NCBI RefSeq assembly: GCF_037975245.1 | Contig: NC_092570.1 | Coordinates: 8,991,001 to 9,055,000 of the forward strand | Direction: 5' to 3' | Source of the DNA: Apostichopus japonicus | Lineage: Eukaryota > Echinodermata > Holothuroidea > Aspidochirotida > Stichopodidae | Length of the DNA: 64,000 nucleotides | Part shown: in pieces, positions 1 through 11,995 of the stretch | Layout: each line of letters starts with the position of its first letter | How positions within the stretch are numbered: position 1 is the first letter of the stretch | Notes under the pieces: model-generated | What the model saw: the letters and a program-made list of their open reading frames with translations, nothing else | The model's database searches: none | Told to the model about the DNA's origin: nothing | Translations under genes and position numbers: made by a program

Positions 1-125
1 CGTAAACACTATTTGTAGGTTCCACCTCATCAGAAAACCATCTACGTAAACACTATTTGTAGGTTCCACCTCATCAGAAAACCATCTACGTAAACACTAT
101 TTGTTGGTTCCACCTCATCAGAAAA
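1..125. repeat. 44-bp tandem repeat, about 2.8 copies, cut by the window edge
   Basis: The unit starts at 1, 45 and 89 (key string CGTAAACACTATTTGT) with one base change between copies. The array probably continues to the left of the window. Confidence 0.9.
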
Positions 126-1255
126 GGTATTCTATGAAGCATAAATTGTGCCATTTAGAAATTGCTTCTGATATGAGAGTAATTTCACCATCTACTTATA
201 CATTGGAAAAGTGGTCATCAAGTCAGTGTCCCTGCTTTGAAGGTATAAAAAATATTAATGCACTGAAATGCACTGAAATTTTAAATGCGCTGAAAATTTA
301 AGCAATACTACTGTTTCCTTGATTTCTGTGAAAAATATATGTAAGTTTCCTACCAGTGAAGATACTATCACTGTAAAACACAGTAACTTTGTTCACAACA
401 TAGGCTTTGATAATTGTGGTCTTTTTGGCTGAAAATATCCCATAAATCTGAGAGTGCAAAGAGCTATCAGAACACAGACTAATGTGAACAGTAAAGCACT
501 ACTGTTTGTGCTTAATCCTTATTGTGAATGAAAAGTGAACAGGTATTAAAACAGAAGGAACAGGAATTAGCAGGGTCAAACGTTCTTCCTATTTCCTCTG
601 TAAGTTGTGCATGTGTTACATTAAAACCTGATTCATTTCAAATATATTTGAGTCGATCGGTATTCTTGTTTGGTTTGAAATTTCAAAATGGATAAATACT
701 GGTTATTTTGAATCTTATTTGGTTTGAAATTTCAAAATAGCTAAATACTGGTTATTTTGGTTTGTATTAGTTTATGCTGGTATGCATATTACACACAGGA
801 CTTGGCAATGCGAGAAACCGTTGCTTACTACACAAAAATTTATAGTAATAAAACGAGTCTTTCGACCCTGAAAAAATATGAATGATTGGTACAGAGTAAT
901 GTCAGCTATCGATGATGCGTTCATAGCAGTTGTATACGGTACATATATACATGTATATTATACAAACATAGCAGTAAATCTATTAGGTGTCGGAACTTTT
1001 ACTATCTGTACAAACGAGAGTTACAAGTGTGAATTGATTTTGAAAAAAGGTTGTAGTACTTCTTTATGCTGGTTCAAAATGAAACACACAGCTCTATAAA
1101 GTTCAATGGTTCCATAAATAGTGGTAAATTATGCATCATTAAAGCATTACTGCTGAAGAGAGAGATGCAAAGGGAAAGGTGGAAGGTACACTGATTCAAT
1201 AAACAAATTCTTTCTTATTAGTGTGAGGCACTGAGCTAACAACTAAAACCTGGCT
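126..1255. other. Unassigned AT-rich DNA
   Basis: I see no coding exon. A 60-70 bp segment containing TTTGAAATTTCAAAAT is duplicated in tandem at about 655-770. Short open frames here have no recognisable domain. Confidence 0.5.
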
Positions 1256-1625
1256 TTAAAGGCACAGAAGACTCGCGCACAAAGAAACGTCTCATGGCGG
1301 TAATCTGACCTAGTTTTGAATGAGGTGTAACAGAAGTGTTAGACACCACCATCAATCCCAGAAAATACACACACAGCTTGCTACCGTCGGTAATTAGACA
1401 CTAGTGTACAGTCAGTATGTATATAGCTGCGGTCAATACCCACAGCACAGTGTACACACGATAAAGCGATGGACATCTCAGGTCTAGATTAAAGATAACA
1501 AGGTATCACGTTTCATTACTGGCTGCATTTGTAGCGACACGAAAAAACTTTCACTTGCAAGCAACGAAAAGTTAACCTTTTCAGATGGCAGCACGCGGTT
1601 TGGGGTGAGTCTTCAATGCCTTTAA
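1256..1625 (+). mobile_element. TTAA-ended MITE, copy 1 (370 bp)
   Basis: The element begins TTAAAGGCACAGAAGACTC and ends with the near-inverse GAGTCTTCAATGCCTTTAA, giving terminal inverted repeats of about 19 bp. TTAA at both ends could be a target-site duplication, as in piggyBac-like elements, or part of the TIR. The interior (TACCGTCGGTAATTAGACAC) recurs at 2995-3351 in inverse orientation and at 50335-50570. No coding capacity, so it is non-autonomous. Confidence 0.85.
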
Positions 1626-2994
1626 GCTTTGAACTGCCAGAACTGGGGCACTCAAAATTGGCACATGGAAGTTGCATCCAGGGACATCACATTTCAAACG
1701 TAACAGCAGCTATCACCCTATTTCTAATTCTTTCATTTATACATTGCTATAAAATTTCCGTTGCAAAATGCTAAACTCCCTATTCTTCCATGAACCTCCC
1801 TATTTTTTTTCATAACATTTTTTAAATCTCCCTATTTTCATGACAAACAGGTTGGCAGGTCTGATACTAGTAAAATATGTTTTCCTCTTGTATGTTTTTT
1901 AAGGGAAGAATCTAAAACCAGTTAACTAATAGTTATCATGTTTGTTTGCATCCGTGTTACTACCCTAAGTACTTCCAACTACATCCTTCCTAAAGATTCC
2001 TATCAACACAGGCTGTAACCGATTGTTGGTTTTCAGAAGTAACATCAATTGATTTAATGCAATCCATATTTGCAGGTTCATATGAGAGGCTTGATTTAAT
2101 GATAAAGCTGTTACAGAGATTCCTTACAGTCTGAGCAGTCTGAGTTGTAACAGAGATTCTGAGTTGAAATGATGACTAACAGATCAGAGTTAATTGACTC
2201 TGAGTCTGAGATGACTTTTAAGTAGGCAGTGACAGTTTTGAGTCATCAGCTGCTGCTGCTGCAGTAGTTTGAATGAGAGTGGAGATCAATAGTTCAAACA
2301 TCTTTTAACATGTGCCGTACAATGGGTGCCGCCTAAAGGCTTTACAAGGCCACTTACTGTTAGGGTTTGTGGCTTTCACTATACCACTTTTAGGTGTGGC
2401 TTAGAAGAGAGGATTTAAAAGAGAATCAAAGGGATAAACAACTTGAAATTTAATTCAGACCACCACCACTGGCAGGATTGGATGTCTGTCATCAGTTTAG
2501 GTGGTAGTTGAGTCAGATCCAGAAGCACAGCGATTGTCAATTTTTGAGGAAGTTTGAAACTGATATATGTACCTTGTTATGTTTGCACATGAGATTAGTG
2601 GTATAGATGAATAGGTTGAACTCTGATAAACCAAGCAGCTTGAATTCTGAGATCACTATCATTAATTATTTCCAAGCTACTCTTACTTAAATCCCATGGA
2701 TGTCAATATGACAAGGTCACTGGCTGCACTTCTGGTGTAGTATCACCTCAAAAAGTAACAGTCAAAAGTTTTGATATTTCCAAGTTTTCAAGTGATTACT
2801 AGAACTAGCACGAACAGTGTCCGGACAATGGCAGGGTGAGGATCAAAAGTTTTCATTAACCACTCGTTTGTTAATCTCCGTACCTTTGTAAGATAAATCT
2901 AGGAGGATGTGTGAGTGGGATTTTGATTTCCTTGTGAGGTTTGGTAAAATTTCCAACTAAGCTAAAAAAAATGTTTGCAATAATGGTGCAGTAG
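1626..2994. other. Segment between two inverted MITE copies
   Basis: AT-rich DNA without a recognisable gene. It contains short Gln/Leu-type trinucleotide runs (GCTGCTGCTGCTGCAG near 2250). Its only notable property is that it is bracketed by inverted copies of the same MITE. Confidence 0.4.
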
Positions 2995-3351
2995 TTAATA
3001 AAGGCATTAAAGACTCGCCCCAAACCGCGTGCCGCGCTCTGAAAAAGTTAACTTTCCGTTGCTTGCAAGTGAAGTGTTTTTCTCGTCACTACAAAATGCA
3101 GACAGTAATGAAACGCTATATTTAGCTGGACCTGAGTTGTCCATCACTGCTATGTACACTGTGTTGTGGGTATTGACCGTAGCTGTACGTATTGAATGTG
3201 CACTAGTGTCTAATTACCGACGGTACCAAGCCGTGTGTGAATTTTCTTTGATCGATGGTGGTGTCTAACATTTCTGTTACACCTCATTCGAAACTAGGTC
3301 AGATTACCAGCATCAGACGTTTCTTTGTGAGCGAGTCTTCACTCCCTTTAA
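2995..3351 (-). mobile_element. TTAA-ended MITE, copy 2, inverted
   Basis: Reverse-oriented relative of copy 1: AAAGGCATTAAAGACTCGCC on the left and GAGCGAGTCTTCACTCCC followed by TTTAA on the right. The shared core (GTCTAATTACCGACGGTA) is the inverse of copy 1. Several substitutions separate the copies, so insertion is not recent. Confidence 0.85.
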
Positions 3352-6340
3352 GTGAGGTGAAAATAAGATATTTTATTTTCAGTACCAAGATCAGTGAAGA
3401 GAGTCTTCCTTTAACCACATCACCATGGAAATCTATTACAAAATTTGCAGAGTTCAGCATTTTGCTTTGCTTAGAACTGTGAAATAATGCTTCCTGCCTT
3501 CCTGTCTCCTTGAAAAACAAAATGTGTGTTTGCTTCTAACTTACTACGCTGATGTTTGATCGATGCTAAGTTTTCTTACACCTATCAGGCCATACCTTTG
3601 GGTCTGGATCCCCAACGGTATCCCACATGAACCCCTAGACATAGTTTCACCACTATGTCTGTCTCACCATATTGGTCTCCCCTAACTACAAGCTAGACTA
3701 CTCCAGTCAACATCCTGAGGCAGATCTGAGCAAAACCCTTCATTTGTTCCCGAATTCCTACTTTAAGGGTGAACCTAACCAGTCTCAATAAAAAATTTTA
3801 CACAAAATTGATCCAATCTGTTTGAAAAATGTGTAATTTCAAAGTGAGAAAGCCCTTACCAAAACAGTAAGGTCACAGAGATGCAAGGAAACCAATCATA
3901 TTGTAAAGGCTTTCTATTCCCACAGGGTTCTCTATATATTTACATTTCTCCAGTTTTCTTTGAAGAGTTCTGTAATACAAACCTGGCAGTCTCTTACTCA
4001 TATACTAGCTGGGGCCTTATGACTTTTTCTTCCCTCTATTGTGGAGAATTATATACAAATTTTGGGTTGAATGGTACCAAGCTTCCTACAATGTATATAA
4101 AGCTGCCACTGCTGGTGGTGTACTTTCACACACACTGTGAATGCATACAACAGAAAGGATTGTATAAGCTGTGTTATGCACAGAACTAACCAACTTTATC
4201 TAATCTAATTCCACAGTAGCACACAGGCCAGTCATTGTAATGAACAATGCTCTCTTATCAAACAGTGTAAAAACCTCATAATCAAGAAAAAGGCAACTGC
4301 TGCCAGTAGCGAGGAAGTAAATAGATCAAATTACACAGTCCGAGGTACAGGTGAAAAATTGCCGCACCTGTTTCTTCAGGAATATGAGACTCAGAGAATG
4401 CAGGACTCTGCTACCCTCTCATTCTCAGTAGAGAGAGACCCCCCTCTCCACACCCTCGACTTAACCCCAACCACCACCGCCCCGCTCTCTTAGAACATGT
4501 TAAAGACCAACCACTGTGACAGAGATGCAACATGTTCCCACCTCCTAGTGTCACTTTGACACCATGTTGACAAAATGGCTGTCCGTCTCCCCGCCCCCCC
4601 CCCCCCCAACCATTTAAAAGTCAGTGTCGCAAATGAGACAATTTTTCAAAAACATACTTTATACACTTCTGGCACAGAAAATAAATATGGTTAGGTTTCT
4701 TATTCTCTATAGGCACTTTTAACATGTGGATATGTAATAGTTAACAATGATTGTAGGAATTAACACCATCTTTTTTGATTCCTTGTTGAATACTAAAAGA
4801 CCCTGCTATCAGTCCACATTGCATTCCTATATATTTTCTTTTTGAGAAATGGCAAAGACAAAAAAATTTGGTGACCGCCTCCCAGAAATACATAGGTTGA
4901 CTCATACTGACTATAATTTACATATGTCTACCTCCAAGATATTGCAGCTTTGTAGCTGATGTTAAGTTCTGGAAAAGATAAAGACACAAAGCCTGCGGCA
5001 ACAGCTTACAGTCACAGCATTCTATGCCTTCCTCCCTCCCCCACCCCCAAATGTTGCTCCCACTAACTTTAACTGACCAAAGGTACTTGGTCCTTTCATT
5101 TAAATCATTGATTGTTTTTTTTTTTTTAAATATCGGGTGATTTAAATTAGCCAAACCTGACGGGAATAGATATGAACACATATTACCAGAACTCAAAAAG
5201 TTTCTTGTTTTGTTGGACTGTAGAATATCACACTTAAAAAGTCCGCATAAAACGATCCCTTTAAACGTTGTGCAAGAGACGTGTAATTATCCTATAAGTA
5301 CCTACTATAGGTTACACTGCCTTCAGAAGCAGACTTGCATTGAAATGAAAACTGATTCATGGGCTATTTTCAATGTTCACTGATAGTCTTGAAAGTAGAA
5401 AGTTAATACAATAAGGTAAGAGTATAACAAGGCTAAAGAGAGCATATTTCTTTTACTTTTACTTTCCATCAGAAGTGAAAACGAGTTTTAGCAAAAGAAA
5501 TTTTTTGGGAAGTTTATAATGGCTCTCCAAATTGTTTCCCCAAACTGAATACACTTCATATTAGACAGTGCTCAGTACTAGGGAAAAGCTATTGTCCTTT
5601 ACGGATAGCAATGAAATGTAAAGAATGAGTGACTATTGACTTAATATTTTGTACCATATTTAGGAGCAAGTTGATAAACTTGAGTGAAAGAAGTGATCAG
5701 CTTTGCTCTGAGCAGAAAGTTTGTGACGTCATATATCACAAGACACATGCTCTTTAAATGTTCAGCAAACTTTTTTCATAGCTTTTGGTTCACAATACTA
5801 ATCTTTCAGAACAGAAAGTCAATTCATAAGTATTGATGATGAATGGCATGCTTTGTGTATTTGAGCAATATGATGTTCGCAGAAAACACTAAACTTTTCC
5901 TTTCAACATTCAGAACCCACAAACTTCAAAGAACTGGCATATTGCATGTAAAGTGCACATATTAAAAAAAGAAATAGTTTTCCTGATATGTCAGCTGGGC
6001 CCTAGTATATTTTTGTTTTCTGACTTTCATGGATAATAAAGTTGAATTACAGATTCTAGCTCTTGCTCAAACTTTGTTTTTGCTTCCTGCCAGCTTTGCA
6101 CTTTTCTTAGACCAATGATTAATTCTTCTGTGAAAAAAGTCATTTGATAGTTTATACTAACAATAATCCAAGTTGTACACAGAGCTTGTTATTTTCACAA
6201 ACGTCACTGTTGAAACTCATCATCACCACTGGCAAGCATTTCTTTCTGTAAAAAGAGAGACTATATTACATCCCTTATCTTAATGTGATCCACATATACA
6301 AAGTGTGTAGCTTATCCAAGTTTTATTTTGTAGTTATCAC
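3352..6340. other. Unassigned intergenic or intronic DNA
   Basis: No exon I can support. It contains homopolymer tracts (C run near 4597-4610, T run near 5115) and several open frames of 90-100 codons with no recognisable domain and poor codon character. Confidence 0.5.
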
Positions 6341-6720
6341 GTCTACGAGCTTTGCAAATGTTGACCAGTTGACCTCAAATGACCTTTGACCTCAACAGGA
6401 AACAGTATGCATCTTATAATCAACAAGGTTGATAGACAAACCAAGGGCAAAGTTCATCCAAGCTTCACTTTTGGAGTTGTCTTATTTACATAGTTTTCAG
6501 ACTTTGACCTCTGTTCACCTTAAATGACCTTTGACATCTTTAGAAACCAATAGGACTTTTCTAGTCAATAAGGTGGATCAACATACCAACTATGAAGTTC
6601 TTCCAAGTTTGATGTTGAACCCGATATACTTTTTTGAGTTAGAAAGTATACATACACACATACATTTAAGCACATACACACACAACATTACCATCACAAA
6701 GGTTCCTGTTGCTTTTGGCA
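6340..6720. repeat. Degenerate repeat with nuclear-receptor DR1-like motifs, copy A
   Basis: Two related monomers of about 150-170 bp in tandem, each with TGACCT half-sites: TGACCTTTGACCTC near 6390 and AAATGACCTTTGACATC near 6522. Phrases such as ACTTTGACCTCTGTT and ATGAAGTTC also occur at 36040-36330, which shows a dispersed family. Confidence 0.7.
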
Positions 6721-8677
6721 CAGAATCAAAAATTGTTTTTCTACATCAGGAACTTCCTAGCCTCTAATGCGATATTAAAGTTGACAAAGGACAACACTGC
6801 CAGCATGCATAGAGAGTAACTAGTCAACCAGTCGCAAAGCTTCCACACATTTATATTCATTGAAGTGAGCCAGAGCTCTAGTGTTATTGCAATGTTTCGC
6901 CATATCTCACAGCAAAGATGATATTCTAACTGAAGGAATGTATTTACAATTCCCCTTCACAATATAAGGATGTGGTAGGAAATGTTTGGGCTATTAGTGT
7001 TCAGTCATCCTGTAAGAATTATCCTCCATACAGTTACTTGAAAGTGTACACTGTGGTCACAGGGTACTATTTGTATACGGTTTCACATACTTATCCACAA
7101 CAGCCTATTATGCAGCATTTATTATCCATATTACTCTACTGTAACCTACTAACCAATTACAAACAAAGTATCAACTTCTATTATTATGCAATTGACTGGA
7201 TTAGTAAGTGACTAATTATCACATTGAGTTTATATACATGTGCTAGTATATGGATCAACCCCTAAACTGTACACTTCAAATTGATCGTGAAAGGATAGGT
7301 TTAACAATAAGTTCTAGACAAATCTTCTTGGATGCAATTTCATTTGACAACTAAATTATAGTTAAAAAGTCCCAAAGGGAAGCTTTTATTTTAATTTACA
7401 GCTGCTTGCATCCGTGTTTGGTCGACACAAATTGTTTCATGTTCTGTTTCATATTTCATAACAAACAGTACTATTACTATGTACGAGTGCATACACTTAA
7501 CGGACATTTTAAACGCCCGATGTCATATCACATGAACTTCCTTGTCAACACTGCATCTGATATGTACAACACCTTTTCGCAAGAAATAAGCAGTATTTTC
7601 ATGCTTTGTCATATTTCTATTAACAATGTAAAGTATTCTGGCATATATGTAAAGGCACAACCGTCTATGAATGCAACCTTACTCTGCTTACAGAGAAAAA
7701 AATTATGAGATGGATAGAAAAACAGAGCAAAGAGAGAGAGAAAAAAATCTTCTACTAAAGAATGTGATGTATTCAACCTTTTCACAGTGAGGTAGTATGG
7801 TACTACAGTACATAGGCTCTCTAGGGGAGTGTAGAGCAGTATGTACTCATGACAAAAACCTCTCCTAACCACAGGAGACAGTAAGACTAAACCACAAACC
7901 AACCATACATGAAATGTCTTGCCTCCTGCTTTGTAAAAACCATCAATGTTACTATATAGAAATGAATACCAATACCAATGACCAGGTGTTCCTAGATCAT
8001 AGTTCATAGAAGGAGACAACCGGCATTTTTTTAATCCATAACTAACACGGCTATTGGACAGGAAGAGAACCCTAAATATTTTAAGAATGTAGTAATTTTT
8101 AATGCTTTGTGCTTCTAAAAGGAAATAAACCCTGACTTAATTGAACTTTTCTGGTGTGTGTGTGTGTTTTCTTGATTATTTATATTAGTGGTCTCTGCAT
8201 GGAGATCTGATAAATCGTGGTATTTGTTCTTAGCCTTAATTTGGGGGTAGGACAGTGGAGATACATTATATGGTGATGCATTGTACTTTGCAATGAATAT
8301 CAGTGACAGCGATTCTACTAAGGTTCTGGTAAGTATGCAGGCATAGTACCAAACTTGGTATGGCGCTGGACAACTGCACCATTGGTATGGGTATGAAGCA
8401 AGTACTGAACATATCTCACAAAGAGCTCAAGATGACTCGCACACAGTCACCACATGCTGTTGTCACTAGGCAGACTGGAGGCAGTGACCTCTGTGCACAG
8501 AACAGACATTTCTGTGGTACCGTCTTTGGTGGCATCATGAATTTCTAGCTTTGCCACCGAGGAAAAAAATGTTCAAGATACCTACAAACGAGTGGCCAAG
8601 CTGATGTCTAAAGACCCTGCCAATATTGTCAACTAACATTACCATATTATACTTTGCCACACATATTGAGGTACATA
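6721..8677. other. Unassigned DNA
   Basis: A minus-strand open frame of 136 codons ends at 7609 and a plus-strand frame of 100 codons lies at 7406-7708. They overlap each other, have no recognisable domain and lack convincing splice context, so I do not call them genes. A short GT microsatellite lies near 8155. Confidence 0.45.
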
Positions 8678-9018
8678 CAGGGGGGTAGGAGCTGGGGGGT
8701 CACTGGGGGCACGTGCCCCCCACCCCCACTTTTTTCCAAAATAGCAAATGTGCCCTACTGGCAAATAAAATGTGCCCCTTTGATGAAGAACTGTCTTTTA
8801 GATATCTTAAGCCTTTGGTAATTTTAATATTTTATTTTAATTTTTCACGTGCACCATCATAGTATTGATAGCTTACTAACACATCATATATATTTTAGTA
8901 ATATGGCCGGTGTGTATCGGTTTATAGCATAATGAGTGGTGGTTGTGGAATGAAAAAGTGCCCCTCTGATGTTGTGCCGGGGCAACCCCCAACTTTTTAA
9001 AAGCTTCCTACCCCCCTG
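8678..9018 (+). mobile_element. hAT-type MITE, TIR family CAGGGGGGTAGGAGC, intact with perfect 8-bp TSD
   Basis: It starts CAGGGGGGTAGGAGCTGG and ends AGCTTCCTACCCCCCTG. It is flanked on both sides by the identical 8-mer GGTACATA (8670-8677 and 9019-9026), the hAT-superfamily signature. Just inside the left TIR is a G-run/CACGTG/C-run palindrome. It is 341 bp with no coding capacity. A second, older copy lies in reverse at 20951-21719. Confidence 0.93.
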
Positions 9019-9026
9019 GGTACATA

Positions 9027-10529
9027 CTTCTGATGTACCAGTTTACTGAAAGCCATTCAGTGCATTCACCCTCTAGTCCCATTGTTAATTACATCAAAAC
9101 ATCTTTTTTAAAGCATTGTATGCCCTCAAGCCTATAGCATTACACAATGGGGCAAACTAACAGGGTTTAATAATTAAATATTACCACAAAAGAATGAATA
9201 ATGGAAATAAATTGAAAATTATTGTACTGACTCAGCAGCTCTTAGTGACAGCTGCACTCAACAGAGAAATCTATCAGAATGTCGAACTTGGTGAACCTTT
9301 CCATCTTCTACACCCACTAAATTCCAAAACAGCTGTCATTCTTGAAAGGCTCTGGAATTTTTCATTCATAAGTTTTTTTGTTTTCTTTTTTAAATAGTGT
9401 TGTGGTATACCATCTTGCCATAACTTTGGTTAGTGTCAACAAAGGAAAACAAAGTGTCACCAAACCTGACTATTAACTGAACAGAATGCCTACATAACTC
9501 TGTGAATCTGGAATGTCTCTGGTGATAACATAGACATTATTTTACTCACATTCCAGAACTCAGACACTCTCAGAGAGAGAGAGAGAGAGAGAAAGTTAAT
9601 GTGTTGACATCTCATCGAACTTCCTGAACCTGGGCTACTTACATTATCAGTAAGCTGCAGGACTGTGGTCGGATCACATAATACTCAGACTAAGGATACA
9701 TGCTGTGAAGTGCTCAAAATACTCTACACATGTACAGAATGCCCTACAGTATAGTAAGGAAGCAAAAATACTGAGTTCTGATAATCACCGACTATAAACT
9801 GAAACCAAAAGATAATCTTAGTGATTCCTTGGCACGGTTGATATGACATTTAAAGGATATTGCCCAGAGATTTGCTTTACTGGATATTTTATCATGTACA
9901 GAAACTTTCAGCTTTTAATGTTGTTGACAGGAACGTACTTGCATATATGTCATAATACAACAAATTACTTACCTCTCCCTAGCCCCCTCACCTTCCTTCC
10001 ACTCCTACGACACCCTCTTCCTGATTTGCACTCAGGGATCTACTTATACAGGTCTGTGTACTATACAGCTATGAACTATATCCACTTACAAAGTTTATTG
10101 CTAGTCACTTTAAATGGTATCTTCTCATGTCAGTCAGCCTGATTTTATAACCAATATTACCCAGACTGATGGCTACAAAATGTAGAGAATTAATCTTTAC
10201 TACCACCAGATAGGATCATTAAACCAAGGTCAGAGAAAAATTTGACCTGCACAAATACACTGCATCAAAGGAGGTCCATTGCAGAAGGTGTTGGAATTTT
10301 CAAAAATCCCTGTTCCCACACATTTCAAAATTCCTATCCATAAATCTTCAATTTGAACTAATTACATTCATGAGCACCTTAGGCTATGTATTACCATGGA
10401 AGTGTCAGGGTAAATTCTTCCATGGTATTATTACTACTGTATATACAGAAGTGAAAAGCTACCTGTGTTTGCTCTTGGGTCACAATTTTCAAACCTGAAA
10501 TGCACTATAACACATCTCCTCAGGTTAAC
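9027..10529. other. Unassigned DNA
   Basis: No exon recognised. It includes an AG microsatellite at about 9571-9592 and AT-rich sequence. It grades into the 60-bp minisatellite at its right end. Confidence 0.45.
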
Positions 10530-11995
10530 AATCATAGTATGACTTAAATTTGAGTTTCGCTACTATGATAGCAGTAAGTTTAACGATCATAGTACGACTA
10601 ACGGCTTCTCATTTCTATCATAACTTTTATACTGTAGGTTAAACAATCGTATGTGGGTGAGTTTCACTATTATGAAAGCTGTAAGTTTAACAATGACAGT
10701 ATGACTATGTGAGTTTCACTTCTACGATAGCTACTGCAGTATCACTAGTACAATGATAATTGTAAGTTTAGTAAAAGTGTAATAATCATACATGACTAAG
10801 TACAGTACTGTAATTGTTACACTTACAGACTCTATCATAGAGGTGAAACTCATAAATGCTGTACTTATGACTACTTAAGTGTCACCTCTATGATAGCTGT
10901 AAGTGTAACAATTTCAATACTTATGACTACTTATTACTTAAGTGAGTTTCACTTCTATGATAGCTGTAAGTGTAACAATTAAAGTACTTGTGACTATTTA
11001 AGTGAGTTTCACTTCTACGATAGCTATACAGGTAAGTGTAACAATTAAAGTAGTTGTGACTATTTAAGTGCGTTTCACTTCTATGATAGCTGTAAGTAGA
11101 TAACAATTAAAGTACTTGTGACTATTTAACTGAGTTTCACTTCTATGATGGCTGTAAGTGTAACAATTAAAGTACTTATGACTAGTTAAGTGAGTTTCAC
11201 TTCTATGATAGCTATAAGTGTAATAAATAAAGTACTTACAACTATTTAAGTGAGTTTCATTTCTATTATAGCTGTAAGTGTAACAATTACAGTACTTATG
11301 ACTACTTAAGTGAGTTTCACTTCTATGATAGCTGTAAGTGTAACAATTAAAGTACTTGTGACTAGTTAAGTGAGTTTCACTTCTATGATAGCTGTAAGTG
11401 TAACAATTACAGTATTTATGACTAGTTAAGTGAGTTTTACTTAAAGTGTAATAATTTCAGTACTTATGACTATTAAGTGAGTTTCACTTCTATGATAGCT
11501 GTAAGTGTAACAATAACAGTACTTGTGACTACTTAAGTGAGTTTCACTTCTATGATAGCTGTAAGTGTAACAATTACAGTACTTGTGACTACTTAAGTGA
11601 GTTTCACTTCTATGATAGCTGTAAGTGTAACAATTAAAGTACTTGTGACTAGTTAAGTGAGTTTCACTTCTATGATAGCTTTAAGTGTAACAATTACAGT
11701 ACTAATGACTACTTAAGTGAGTTTCACTTCTATGATAGCTGTAAGTGTAACAATTTCAGTACTTGTGACTATTTAAGTGAGTTTCACTTCTATGGTAGCT
11801 ATAAGTGTAACAAATAAAGTACTTACAACTATTTAAGTGAGTTTCACTTCTATTATAGCTGTAAGTGTAACAATTACAGTACTTGTGACTACTTAAGTGA
11901 GTTTTACTTCTATGATAGCTGTAAGTGTAACAATCATTGTATGACTATGTGAGTTTCACTACACAGATAGCTGTAATTTAGCAATTGCAGTACGG
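10530..11995. repeat. 60-bp minisatellite, about 24 copies
   Basis: Repeat unit of 60 bp with key strings GTGAGTTTCACTTCTATGAT, AGCTGTAAGTGTAACAATTA and AAGTACTTGTGACTACTTAA. Units at 10530-10900 are diverged and irregular; those at 10920-11940 are close to a consensus, with one short internally deleted unit near 11435. This pattern fits homogenisation from the centre. Confidence 0.95.

Noticed and set aside
7609-8019. 136-codon minus-strand open frame
   Set aside because: No recognisable domain, low-complexity aromatic composition, overlaps a similar frame on the other strand, and has no splice context.
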